Positions 34,762 through 43,719 of a stretch of 59,507 nucleotides of DNA are shown piece after piece. A model generated the notes under the pieces. That model had not been told where the DNA came from and made no database searches. It saw only the letters and a program-made list of their open reading frames with translations. This DNA is from Raineya orbicola (lineage in GTDB: Bacteria; Bacteroidota; Bacteroidia; Cytophagales; Thermonemataceae). Each line of letters begins with the position of its first letter. Position 1 is the first letter of the stretch. Both the position numbers and the translations under genes were made by a program. The stretch covers positions 1-59,507 of the forward strand of contig NZ_NKXO01000023.1 in the NCBI RefSeq assembly GCF_002843425.1, given 5' to 3'.

Positions 34762-35163
34762 GTGAAACAGATTGCTACCATACTATTAAGCATTTGGATA
34801 GGTTTTACAGCCTTTTTCCCAAAAAATGATACGCATTATTTGGGAGATGTGGGTTCTTTGTTTCATCATTTTGCAGAACATCAAAAGCAAGAAAATATGA
34901 GCTTTTGGCAATTCTTATGGCTTCATTATACCCATACTGAACACCAAAAACAAGACCAAAAACATAAGAATTTGCCTTTTCATCATTTACACGCCGAGTG
35001 TATGCATTTAGCAGTTTTACCTTCTATTTGTCTTGAAATTAAGCCCTACACTCCTCCTGCACCTCTCAAAGAAAAATACTTTGATTACCCTACTTTTTAT
35101 CATTTTCAACTCATAGACGAAAATTTCCAACCCCCGAAAACTCTCCTTAATACACACGTCTAA
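34762..35163 (+). CDS. Small His-rich exported protein heading the metal-efflux operon, 133 aa
   Basis: Translation probably starts at GTG 34762 (VKQIATILLS read as M-K-Q); no ATG is available. The hydrophobic start is a signal peptide or anchor. The mature part is unusually rich in His (FHHFAEHQKQ, HYTHTEHQKQDQKHK, FHHLHAECMH), which suggests binding of a divalent metal in the periplasm. It lies 93 bases before the CzcA-like pump gene, so a metal sensor or buffer role is likely. I do not recognise a named family. Confidence 0.65.
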   Translation: MKQIATILLSIWIGFTAFFPKNDTHYLGDVGSLFHHFAEHQKQENMSFWQFLWLHYTHTEHQKQDQKHKNLPFHHLHAECMHLAVLPSICLEIKPYTPPAPLKEKYFDYPTFYHFQLIDENFQPPKTLLNTHV

Positions 35164-35256
35164 TTTAGGCAACTCATCTATATGCTTTTTAGGTTATCTA
35201 AAAAGTGTTCTCATCATCACTTACTAAATCTTGATTTTTAGCCAAAAAACAAATCT

Positions 35257-38200
35257 ATGTTAGATGCTATTATCGGATTTTCTATCCGCAATAAAATTAT
35301 TGTAGGGGTGTTTGTAGTGGCACTGGTGATTTGGGGAGGATTTTCAGCAACACAAATTCCTATTGATGCCGTTCCTGATATTACCAATAACCAAGTGCAA
35401 GTAATTACCTCTGCTCCGCAGTTTTCGGCACAAGAAGTGGAGCAGTTTATTACAGCACCTCTGGAAATTTCTTTTGCCAATCTGCAAAATGTAGAGGAAA
35501 TTCGCTCTATTTCTCGCTTCGGACTTTCGGTAATTACAATTGTTTTTACTGATGAAACTGACATTTATTTGGCTCGGCAACTGGTCGCTGAAAAAATCAA
35601 ACTTGCCGAAAAAGATATTCCTCCTACAATGGGGCAACCTTATTTAGCACCTATTTCTACGGGTTTGGGGGAAATTTATCAATACGTTATTCGTCCCCTG
35701 AAAGGCTATGAAAAACACTACAACGCCCAAGATTTACGCACCATTCAGGATTGGATTGTAAAAAGGCGTTTGGCAGGTATTGAGGGAGTAGTAGAGGTAA
35801 ATAGCTTTGGGGGTAAAGTAAAACAATACGAAGTAGCCCTTGAAACCGAAAAGCTCCGAGCCTATGACCTTACCATTAGCGAAATATTTGAGGCATTGCA
35901 CCGAAATAACGAAAATACAGGGGGTAGTTACATTGAGCGTCAAGGAAAAGCATATTTTATTCGGGCAGAAGGCTTTGTCAAAACCCTTCAAGATATTGAG
36001 CAAACACCCATTAAAACTATGCCGAATGGAATGCCTGTGCTGGTGCGAGATGTAGCCAAAGTACGTTTGGGCAGTGCTACTCGCTATGGAGCAATGACAC
36101 AAGACGGCAAGGGCGAAGTTGTAGGCGGCATTGTGATGATGCTCAAAGGTGCAAATTCGGCACAGGTAATTGAAAAAGTCAAAGAACGCATACAACAGGT
36201 GCAAAAAACCCTACCCGAAGGGCTTATTATTGAGCCTTTTTTAGATAGAACACTACTTGTGAATAAAGCCATTCTCACGGTTTCTGAAAATTTAGCCTTG
36301 GGAGGACTGATAGTAGTTTTTGTCTTGATTTTATTTTTGGGAAACTTGCGAGCAGGGCTGATAGTAGCAAGTGTTATTCCGCTTTCTTTGCTCTTTACAC
36401 TCGCGATGATGAACATTTTCGGAGTTTCTGCCAACTTGATGAGCCTTGGGGCAATTGATTTCGGTTTGATTGTAGATGGGGCTGTTATTATTGTAGAAGC
36501 GATTTTGCATTTCCTTCATACACATTTGCTCACAGGATACAAGAATTTTCAGCTTTCCCAAAGAGAAATGGACGAGCAAGTTTTTACCGCCGCAAAACGT
36601 ATCAGGCAGTCGGCGGCTTTTGGGGAAATCATTATCCTGATGGTGTATTTGCCGATTTGGTCGCTTTCGGGCATTGAAGGCAAAATGTTTAAGCCTATGG
36701 CACAGGCAGTAAGTTTTGCTATTTTGGGAGCTTTCATCTTATCACTAACCTATGTGCCGATGATGTCGGCTTTGGGGTTGAGCAAAAAAATCCATTTCCG
36801 ACCTACTTTTTCTGATAGGTTAATGGCTCGCATTGCTCAAATCTACAAGCCTATCATTTTGTGGGCTTTGCGGCGAAAAATACAGGTTTTGGGGGCAACA
36901 TTAGGACTTTTCGCAGTAGCATTATTTGTCTTTGGGCGTTTGGGGGGCGAATTTATCCCACAACTTGATGAAGGTGATTTTGCTATTGAAGTAAGGCTCA
37001 AAACGGGGGTTTCGCTTTCAGAAACTATCCGAATTTCTACGGAAATGGAAAAGGTACTTTTGCAGTTTCCCGAAGTAAAAACCTGCGTTTCTAAGATTGG
37101 CTCTTCGGAAATACCCACCGACCCTATGCCTATTGAAGCCAACGACTTAATGGTAATTCTGAAAGATAAATCGGAATGGAAGATTGCCAGTAGCAAAGAA
37201 GAACTTGCCGAAAAAATGGAAAAAGCTCTACAAGAGCATTTTGTAGGCGTAAATTTTGAATTTCAACAACCTATTCAGATGCGTTTCAACGAGCTAATGA
37301 CAGGCGTAAAATCGGATATTGCTATCAAAATTTATGGTGAGAATTTGGAAATTCTTACGCAAAAAGCTGAACAAACTGCTCAAAAAATCGGAAAAATCAG
37401 AGGAGTAGCAGATATAAAAATAGAGCAAGTTTTGGGTTTGCCTCAAATGCTTGTCAGATACAATCGCACCAAAATTGCTCAATACGGCTTGGATATTCAA
37501 ACGCTTAATCAGGCAGTTCGAACGGCTTTTGCAGGCGAGGCATCGGGCATCGTGTTTGAAGGCGAAAAACGCTTTGATTTAGTAGTACGTCTGGACACCA
37601 CCCAACGCAACAGCCTTGAAAATCTCAAAAACCTTTACATACGCTCTGCTAATGGTGTTCAGGTGCGTTTGGAAGAAGTCGCTTGGATTGATTATGAGCC
37701 TGCTCCTGTGCAAGTTTCTCGTGAAAATACCAAAAGACGTATTGTTATTGGTGTAAATGTACGTGGGCGTGATGTAGAAAGCGTAGTGAAAGAGATGCAA
37801 AGTATTTTTGAAAAAAAGCAAGTACGTTTGCCTGTGGGGTATTACGTAGAATTTGGCGGGCAATTTGAAAACCTTGAAAAAGGCAAACAACGCCTGATGA
37901 TAGCTGTTCCGATTGCCTTAGGGCTGATTTTTATGCTTTTATACTTTACTTTTCATTCTTTGAAACAAGCGGTACTTATTTTTACGGCTATACCGCTATC
38001 GGCAATTGGGGGCGTATTTGCTCTGTGGCTTCGCGATATGCCTTTTAGTATTTCGGCGGGAGTGGGTTTTATTGCCCTATTTGGTGTAGCGGTACTAAAT
38101 GGCATTGTGCTGATTGGTTACTTTAATCAATTAGCCAAAGAAGGAGTAAAAAACCTACACCGCAGGATTTTACAAGGCGTATTTGTTCGGTTGCGTCCTG

Positions 38201-39567
38201 TAATGATGACGGCTTCGGTGGCAAGTTTGGGCTTTTTACCAATGGCTCTTTCTACTTCGGCGGGGGCAGAAGTACAAAAACCCCTTGCCACAGTAGTAAT
38301 TGGCGGATTGATTTCGGCTACTTTCCTAACCCTTATTGTTTTGCCTGTGTTGTATTACTTTTTTGAACAAAAAACTATGAAATTTTCTCAAAAAGTTCCG
38401 CTTATTCCGATTTTGATACTTTTAGGAATTTCAGCAAAAGCTCAAAATCCTATTTCCTTGAACGAGGCTTTGCAAATAGCAAAAAATCAGAATTTGCTCT
38501 TGCAAAGCAAAAAAACAGAAGTATTATACCAAGCCAATCTCCAAAAAACGGCGTTTCAATTACCTAAAATGGCTCTGGAAGGGCAATACGGGCAAATCAA
38601 CATTTTAGAAAAAAACGATTTTTCTGTGCAAATTTCACAAGGTTTTGCTTCACCTCGTCTGTATAAAACGCAAAGAGAATTTTGGCAGAGCCGAATAGAT
38701 TTTGCTCAAAAAGATTATGCTTTGCAAGAAAAAATAATTGCAAACGAAATCAAAGCTATTTTCTACCAACATTTATTTGTACATAAAAAAATAGCCGTTT
38801 GGCAGGAAAAAGAAAAAATATACGAAAAACTTCTGAAAGTAGCAACAAGTCGCTGGCAAACAGGCGAAAGCAATATTTTGGAAAAAGTCAGTGCTGAAAC
38901 CTTTTTGCGTGAGGCTATACAAAATAAAGCTCTATTAGAGCAAGAAAAGGAAATTTTAGAAAATCAGTTAGCTTTGCGTTTGGGAAAAATAGAAAAGATT
39001 TCAATAGATACGCAGTTAGTTTTCAAACTACCCTTACCCGATACAAGTAGTTTCAGCAAAGAAAATGCTTTTGTAGCTCTTTGGCGAGAGCAAAAAAATA
39101 TCGCTACCCAAGAACGTAAAATTTCAGAAGCACAGCGTTTGCCCGATTTTAGAGTGGGATATTACTTGATGTCGGTGGAGGGCAAACCAATTGCACAAGT
39201 ATTTCAGGCGGGTGTGGCAGTACCTATTTTTTCAAGGGCTTATCAAAAAAGCATTGAAGCCGCCAAAACCAAAGAATATTTGGCTCAAACACAATACGAT
39301 TATCAGAAACAACTGCAAGATAATCAGCGAAACGTACTACTGAAAAGAATAGAGCAAAGTTTATTAAATTTGAATTTTTATGAGCAAACTGCTCTCAAAC
39401 AAGCTCAAAATATCTTGGAAAAAGCAGAAAAGATGTTTCGGGTAGGTGAGATTGATTACCCAACCTTTGTGCAAACCACAGAACAGGCTTGGAAAATTCA
39501 ATTTGGCTACTGGGATGCTCTGGATAGCTACAATCAAACCATTTTACAATTAGAAATCTTAAAATAG
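35257..39567 (+). CDS. CzcA-type heavy-metal RND pump fused to a TolC-like outer-membrane factor, 1436 aa
   Basis: Residues of about 1-1040 are an inner-membrane RND transporter of the heavy-metal class, with the family motif GGEFIPQLDEGDFAIEVR. Its fourth membrane helix reads AIDFGLIVDGAVIIVE; the D-F-G-x-x-x-D-G pattern is typical of divalent-metal (Zn/Co/Cd) pumps, not the Cu/Ag type. Residues of about 1060-1436 are a TolC-family coiled-coil factor (NPISLNEALQIAKNQN opening, long helices). Between them Met1041 starts a perfect signal peptide, MKFSQKVPLIPIL to SAKAQ, so the parts may be separated by signal peptidase or by re-initiation at ATG 38377. Such fusions occur in Bacteroidota. Confidence 0.92.
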   Translation: MLDAIIGFSIRNKIIVGVFVVALVIWGGFSATQIPIDAVPDITNNQVQVITSAPQFSAQEVEQFITAPLEISFANLQNVEEIRSISRFGLSVITIVFTDETDIYLARQLVAEKIKLAEKDIPPTMGQPYLAPISTGLGEIYQYVIRPLKGYEKHYNAQDLRTIQDWIVKRRLAGIEGVVEVNSFGGKVKQYEVALETEKLRAYDLTISEIFEALHRNNENTGGSYIERQGKAYFIRAEGFVKTLQDIEQTPIKTMPNGMPVLVRDVAKVRLGSATRYGAMTQDGKGEVVGGIVMMLKGANSAQVIEKVKERIQQVQKTLPEGLIIEPFLDRTLLVNKAILTVSENLALGGLIVVFVLILFLGNLRAGLIVASVIPLSLLFTLAMMNIFGVSANLMSLGAIDFGLIVDGAVIIVEAILHFLHTHLLTGYKNFQLSQREMDEQVFTAAKRIRQSAAFGEIIILMVYLPIWSLSGIEGKMFKPMAQAVSFAILGAFILSLTYVPMMSALGLSKKIHFRPTFSDRLMARIAQIYKPIILWALRRKIQVLGATLGLFAVALFVFGRLGGEFIPQLDEGDFAIEVRLKTGVSLSETIRISTEMEKVLLQFPEVKTCVSKIGSSEIPTDPMPIEANDLMVILKDKSEWKIASSKEELAEKMEKALQEHFVGVNFEFQQPIQMRFNELMTGVKSDIAIKIYGENLEILTQKAEQTAQKIGKIRGVADIKIEQVLGLPQMLVRYNRTKIAQYGLDIQTLNQAVRTAFAGEASGIVFEGEKRFDLVVRLDTTQRNSLENLKNLYIRSANGVQVRLEEVAWIDYEPAPVQVSRENTKRRIVIGVNVRGRDVESVVKEMQSIFEKKQVRLPVGYYVEFGGQFENLEKGKQRLMIAVPIALGLIFMLLYFTFHSLKQAVLIFTAIPLSAIGGVFALWLRDMPFSISAGVGFIALFGVAVLNGIVLIGYFNQLAKEGVKNLHRRILQGVFVRLRPVMMTASVASLGFLPMALSTSAGAEVQKPLATVVIGGLISATFLTLIVLPVLYYFFEQKTMKFSQKVPLIPILILLGISAKAQNPISLNEALQIAKNQNLLLQSKKTEVLYQANLQKTAFQLPKMALEGQYGQINILEKNDFSVQISQGFASPRLYKTQREFWQSRIDFAQKDYALQEKIIANEIKAIFYQHLFVHKKIAVWQEKEKIYEKLLKVATSRWQTGESNILEKVSAETFLREAIQNKALLEQEKEILENQLALRLGKIEKISIDTQLVFKLPLPDTSSFSKENAFVALWREQKNIATQERKISEAQRLPDFRVGYYLMSVEGKPIAQVFQAGVAVPIFSRAYQKSIEAAKTKEYLAQTQYDYQKQLQDNQRNVLLKRIEQSLLNLNFYEQTALKQAQNILEKAEKMFRVGEIDYPTFVQTTEQAWKIQFGYWDALDSYNQTILQLEILK

Positions 39568-39595
39568 TCTTTCATCACATTAAATTGTTACTTTT

Positions 39596-40087
39596 ATGAA
39601 TCAAGCACATTTTCATCTGATAGTCAATCATTTACCAATTATTGCTCCTGTAATAGGTCTGTTGGTATTATTGGGCGGATTGGTAATAAAGTCGGAAATT
39701 GCGAAAAGAACAGCCTTTTTGATTTTTATTTTTGGAGCAATTTGTACGCTTCCTGCCTTTCTTTCGGGCGAGGGAGCCGAAGATGTATTAGAAAAAATGT
39801 CAGATGTAAGCCACCAACTTATTCACGAACACGAAGAAAAAGCCGAAATTTTTGCTTGGGCTTCTTATTTGCTTGGTATTTTGGCATCTATCAGTTTATG
39901 GGCAAGTTGGAAACAAAAAGCTTTTGCTAAACTGATGAGTTATGCAGTGCTTGCTTTTAGCTTTTTGGTTATGTTTTTAGCCTCACAAGCGGGAACATCA
40001 GGGGGAGAAATCAGACACCCTGAAATTAGGAAAGAAAATTCTCCCCTAAAAAAAGCAGACAATCCCAAAAATACAGATGACGATTAA
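39596..40087 (+). CDS. Four-helix membrane protein of the metal-efflux operon, 163 aa
   Basis: I do not recognise a named function. It has four hydrophobic segments (about 14-33, 37-58, 88-104, 110-131). The opening MNQAHFHLIVNHLPI carries conserved-looking His residues, and an acidic, His-containing loop follows (VSHQLIHEHEEKAE). The tail is hydrophilic and charged. The N-terminal pattern resembles DUF2231-like membrane proteins. It sits 28 bases after the pump gene and 12 before the adaptor, so it probably assists metal export or sensing. Confidence 0.75.
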   Translation: MNQAHFHLIVNHLPIIAPVIGLLVLLGGLVIKSEIAKRTAFLIFIFGAICTLPAFLSGEGAEDVLEKMSDVSHQLIHEHEEKAEIFAWASYLLGILASISLWASWKQKAFAKLMSYAVLAFSFLVMFLASQAGTSGGEIRHPEIRKENSPLKKADNPKNTDDD

Positions 40088-40099
40088 ATCCCCAAAAAA

Positions 40100-41230
40100 A
40101 TGAGAACGACTATTTTTATTGCCATTCTTTGGCTAATCAGTGCCTGCCAATCTAAAGAAATTCATTCGGAAACGCAAAACAAAGAAAATACGACATCTTT
40201 AATAGAACTCAATCCCAAGCAAATACAAACGATGGGCATCAGTTTGGGCAAACTTGAAAAGCGAAAAGTCAATGAGTTTGTTTTAGCAAACGGAATGATA
40301 GATGTTCCCCCCGAAAGCAGGGCGATTATTACTGCTAAAATGGAAGGTTTTGTAAAAAAATGCGATTTGCTTGTTGGTGATTTTGTGCAAAAAGGACAGG
40401 TACTAACAATTTTAGAGAACCTTCGCCTCATCACTCTGCAAGAAGAGTATCTGAATGTGAAAAATCAGTTGATTTTTTTAGAGCAAGAATTTGAGCGGCA
40501 AAGCCGTTTAGAGGAAGCCGAAGCAGGTACAAAGAAAATTTTGCAAAAAACAACCGCCGATTTGCAAAGTGCTAAAATTCGTCTGGCAAGCCTTGAAAAG
40601 CAGTTGGAATTTGTAGGTATCAATCCTGCTACTTTGCAGGCAAGAAACATCAGTGCTACTTTTGTTGTAACTGCCCCTATTAGTGGCTATGTAAAAAGTG
40701 TGAGTATTGCCAAAGGACAAAACGTTCTTGCCGAAACGGTGCTTTTTGAAATTGTCAGCAAAGAGCATTTGCATATAGAATTGCAGGTTTTTGAAAAAGA
40801 CATTACCAAAATTCATAAAGGACAAAAAGTGTATTTCCAAAGTCCGAATTTGGGCAATGAAACTTTTGAAGGTAAAGTTTTTCTTATAGGACAAAACTTT
40901 GATACGCAAAGCAAAACTGCCAATATACACGTACATTTTGAGGAGAAAGATAAGCCCTTTTTACCCGGTATGTACGTAAATGCTCGGATTGCAGTAGGCG
41001 AAAGCGAATTTTGGGCTGTTCCCGAAGGAGCTATTGTACAAGAGGGTGAGGAAAATTTTATATTCTATACCACTAACCAAAAACATTTTTATCAAACGCC
41101 TATCAGAATAAAAAACCGAGAGGCAAGTTGGATTGCTATTGAGCTACTAAAAGAAATTCCTGAAAATGCCCTTATAGTAGAAAAAGGAGCTATCTATTTG
41201 CAAGGTGCTATGCAAAACGAGGAGGAATAA
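40100..41230 (+). CDS. Periplasmic adaptor (membrane-fusion) subunit of the RND metal pump, lipoprotein, 376 aa
   Basis: This HlyD/CzcB-type protein bridges the inner-membrane pump and the TolC-like channel. The lipobox L-I-S-A-C at residues 12-16 anchors it. Barrel-sandwich halves flank a coiled coil (about 105-160, rich in E, Q, L). The first half has GFVKKCDLLVGDFVQKGQVL; the second is APISGYVKSVSIAKGQNV. A beta-barrel domain follows with VYFQSPNLGNETFEGKV. It is the last gene of the operon and ends before a hairpin. Confidence 0.92.
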   Translation: MRTTIFIAILWLISACQSKEIHSETQNKENTTSLIELNPKQIQTMGISLGKLEKRKVNEFVLANGMIDVPPESRAIITAKMEGFVKKCDLLVGDFVQKGQVLTILENLRLITLQEEYLNVKNQLIFLEQEFERQSRLEEAEAGTKKILQKTTADLQSAKIRLASLEKQLEFVGINPATLQARNISATFVVTAPISGYVKSVSIAKGQNVLAETVLFEIVSKEHLHIELQVFEKDITKIHKGQKVYFQSPNLGNETFEGKVFLIGQNFDTQSKTANIHVHFEEKDKPFLPGMYVNARIAVGESEFWAVPEGAIVQEGEENFIFYTTNQKHFYQTPIRIKNREASWIAIELLKEIPENALIVEKGAIYLQGAMQNEEE

Positions 41231-41245
41231 TAACTATGAAAGTGA

Positions 41246-41275
41246 AAAAAGCTACCCTTGTTGGGGTGGCTTTCT
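41246..41275 (+). terminator. Probable terminator of the metal-efflux operon
   Basis: AAAGCTACCCT and GGGGTGGCTTT pair with wobble positions around a short loop, 16 bases after the adaptor stop. The T tract is short (TTTCTT), so efficiency is uncertain. Confidence 0.5.
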
Positions 41276-41408
41276 TCTGAAAGTTCTGCATTCTTGGCTA
41301 ATAGACACTCTAAATGCGTTTGTAAAAATGGGTGAATATTCCCAAAAACTAACCCCTTGTTTATCAACTATCTAAAAATCATACTCTAACTCGTAATACT
41401 GACAGAAT

Positions 41409-41438
41409 TTGCATTTTACATTTTTCTGCTTATTTTTG
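41409..41438 (+). promoter_or_regulatory. Promoter, TTG-N19-TATTTTTG, of the GHL10 gene
   Basis: TTG (41409-41411), exactly 19 bases, then TATTTTTG (41431-41438): an exact match to the Bacteroidota vegetative promoter. Transcription should begin near 41445, which leaves room only for a start codon after that point. Confidence 0.75.
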
Positions 41439-41457
41439 AAAAAAATCATTGTTTGTG

Positions 41458-43026
41458 TTGAAAAAGAGCTTATTTGTTTTTTTTCTTTTGATGTTTGGTG
41501 CTACAATTTTTGCACAAAAAAACTTGTATCCACGCACCGAAATGCGTGCAGTGTGGGTAACTACTGTGGCAAATATAGATTTCCCTTCTCGCAAAGGACT
41601 TTCGGCAGAAGAACAGAAAAAAGAATTTATCAATATTCTTGAAAAATGCAAACAACTAAATTTCAATGCGATTATAGTACAGGTACGCCCTGCCGCTGAT
41701 GCCTTGTACGAAAGTAGTTTTGAGCTTTGGTCAGAGGTACTGCAAGGCAAACAAGGCATTGCCCCCGACTACGACCCTTTGGCTTTTATGATTGAGGAAA
41801 GCCGAAAAAGACTTCTTGAATTTCACGCTTGGGTAAATCCGTTCAGAGCCATTGCTAATATAAATTTCAGCCATATTCACCCCGAACATATCACACGTAA
41901 GCGTCCTGAATGGTTCTTTCGTTATGGAGATAGGGTCTATTTCAATCCGGGTATTCCCGAAGTAAGAGAGTATTTGCTGCAAGTAATTTTAGAGATAGTC
42001 AGAAAATATGATATTGATGGCTTGCATTTTGACGATTATTTCTACCCCTACCCTATTGCAGGGGAAAAAATCAATGACGATAATACTTTTGATAAATTTG
42101 GTAAAGATTTCAGAAATATTGAAGATTGGCGAAGAAATAACATAGATTTGTTCGTGCAGGCTGTTTCGGATAGCATCAGAGCTATCAAACCTAAAATGAA
42201 ATTTGGTATAAGCCCCGCAGGAGGTTGGCGAAACAAAAACAAAGATAGCAGAGGCTCGGCTACTAATTTGGGACAGCCCGCTTACGACAATGTCTTTGCC
42301 GATACCCGTAAGTGGTTAGAGCAGGGCTGGGTAGATTATCTTTCCCCTCAAACCTATTGGACAATCGCTTCGCCACAAGCCTCTTTCAAGGTACTTGCCG
42401 AGTGGTGGAACGAAAATAATTTTGGAAGACATATTTACAGCGGACACGCCCTTTTCAAAATCGCCAACTCCGAAGAAAAAGATAACTGGAATGATAGCCA
42501 AGAAATTTTAAGACAAATTCGCTTGAGTCGTTCCTTGAAAAATGTCAGAGGTAGTATGTTTTTTTCGCTTAAACACTTGCTTCGCAATCCGCTTAAAATT
42601 TGTGATAGCTTGCAAAATTCTGTATTTCGTTTTCCTGCTCTTGTGCCAGCTATGCCTTGGAAAGATTCCATTCCGCCACTGCCCCCTGATAGTCTGAAAG
42701 CTAATGTATTTCACAACAACGTTTTGCTGTATTGGCAAAGCCCCCAAGCCGCTCCTGATAACGAAAAGCCTGACTATTATGTCGTTTTTCGTTTCCAAAA
42801 CGAAATGGAAATAAATTTTGAAGATGCTTCTAAAATCGTGGCTATTCTTCGGGAAAACTATTTCTTGGATAAAAATTTAGAGCAAAATAGACGCTACATT
42901 TATGCAATAAAATCTTTTGATAGGTTACACAACGAAAGTAAGCAATATGCCAAAGTAACAATAGCCACCGTCAAGAAACTGACGATGGCTTCGCCTATTA
43001 AAGATGGTGAAATTCGGGAAGATTAG
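41458..43026 (+). CDS. Exported family-10-like glycosyl hydrolase (GHL10/DUF187), 522 aa
   Basis: Relatives include YngK and DigH, the latter a glycosidase acting on peptidoglycan at the divisome. A signal peptide ends at FAQKN near residue 21. The barrel opens with EMRAVWVTTVANIDFPSR and contains FNAIIVQVRPAADALYES, DGLHFDDYFYP with paired acidic residues, and FGISPAGGW. A fibronectin-like C-terminal part follows (about 400-500). There is no ATG. The promoter places the transcript start near 41445, so TTG 41458 (L-K-K-S-L-F read as M-K-K) is the best start, with TTG 41449 and GTG 41455 as alternatives. Its stop overlaps the converging regulator gene by 4 bases. Confidence 0.87.
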   Translation: MKKSLFVFFLLMFGATIFAQKNLYPRTEMRAVWVTTVANIDFPSRKGLSAEEQKKEFINILEKCKQLNFNAIIVQVRPAADALYESSFELWSEVLQGKQGIAPDYDPLAFMIEESRKRLLEFHAWVNPFRAIANINFSHIHPEHITRKRPEWFFRYGDRVYFNPGIPEVREYLLQVILEIVRKYDIDGLHFDDYFYPYPIAGEKINDDNTFDKFGKDFRNIEDWRRNNIDLFVQAVSDSIRAIKPKMKFGISPAGGWRNKNKDSRGSATNLGQPAYDNVFADTRKWLEQGWVDYLSPQTYWTIASPQASFKVLAEWWNENNFGRHIYSGHALFKIANSEEKDNWNDSQEILRQIRLSRSLKNVRGSMFFSLKHLLRNPLKICDSLQNSVFRFPALVPAMPWKDSIPPLPPDSLKANVFHNNVLLYWQSPQAAPDNEKPDYYVVFRFQNEMEINFEDASKIVAILRENYFLDKNLEQNRRYIYAIKSFDRLHNESKQYAKVTIATVKKLTMASPIKDGEIRED

Positions 43027-43517
43027 TCTTCAAGAGCTTGCTCCAATGGCAAAACGTGGCTATGCTTAAAGGTAGAAAGCACAATCATTGATTGCATATG
43101 ATTGATTTCTTCTATTTCGCTTACTACTTCTAACATTAGTTTTTGATAAGCGGGAATATCTTTGGCAGTAATTTTAAGCAAAAAGTCAGATGCCCCCGTC
43201 ATATGATGACATTCTACCACGTTGGGAATTTTTTCAATTTTTTTCACAAAAGACTGAATAACAGATTTTTTGTGACTCACTAATGAAACTTGTACAAATG
43301 TAGTTACGCCCAAACCAATCTGATTGGCATCTACTACGGCGTGATAACTCTTGATAACGCCTAATTTTTCTAATTTTTTTACTCTTTCCAAAGTTGGAGC
43401 AGGCGAAAGTCCTATTTCTTTGGCGAGTTGAGCGTTGGTAATTTTGGCGTCAGCTTGCAGTTTTTCTAAAATGAGCTGGTCAAGTTCATCAAGTTTTAAG
43501 CTTTTCTTTTCTTGCAT
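43023..43517 (-). CDS. Lrp/AsnC-family transcriptional regulator, 164 aa
   Basis: A DNA-binding feast/famine regulator that responds to amino acids. The N-terminal helix-turn-helix (KITNAQLAKEIGLSPAPTLERVKKLE, about residues 20-50) is followed by the RAM ligand-binding beta-alpha domain (VTTFVQVSL, VVECHHMTGASDFLLKI). It is a single-domain protein of normal size. It stands alone and converges on the glycosidase gene, so its targets are unknown; autoregulation is usual in the family. Confidence 0.92.
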   Translation of the reverse strand: MQEKKSLKLDELDQLILEKLQADAKITNAQLAKEIGLSPAPTLERVKKLEKLGVIKSYHAVVDANQIGLGVTTFVQVSLVSHKKSVIQSFVKKIEKIPNVVECHHMTGASDFLLKITAKDIPAYQKLMLEVVSEIEEINHMQSMIVLSTFKHSHVLPLEQALED

Positions 43518-43617
43518 AAGATTGAAGAATTTTGAAATTTAATACTTTTTTGCCCGCAAAGTAAAGCCTTTTTCAGTGGAAAAAGAAATTTTTTCAAAAA
43601 AAATTAAAATAAAATTT

Positions 43618-43673
43618 TGTCAATCTCGCTTTATGTCAATTTGTCAGGCTTATTGTATTGGCATATTCATTGA
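43618..43673 (+). promoter_or_regulatory. dnaK control region: TGTCA repeats and a sigma-54-like element
   Basis: Three TGTCA copies start at 43618, 43634 and 43642 (spacings 16 and 8). They are followed by TTGGCA-N6-TTGA at 43658-43673, close to the sigma-54 consensus TTGGCA-N6-TTGC. The dnaK ATG is 46 bases further on. There is no CIRCE inverted repeat. The elements suggest activator-dependent heat-shock control, but this is inference. Confidence 0.4.
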
Positions 43674-43719
43674 TATAATCCTTGCAAGTTATGTTTATTC
43701 ACTTAAAAACTTTGCAACA

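Noticed and set aside
41235-41279. Possible 14-residue peptide after the efflux adaptor
   Set aside because: It coincides with the terminator hairpin and is too short to support.
43576-43719. 48-residue N-terminal extension of DnaK
   Set aside because: DnaK proteins start at M-G-K-I-I-G-I-D; the extension covers the promoter region and has no homology character.
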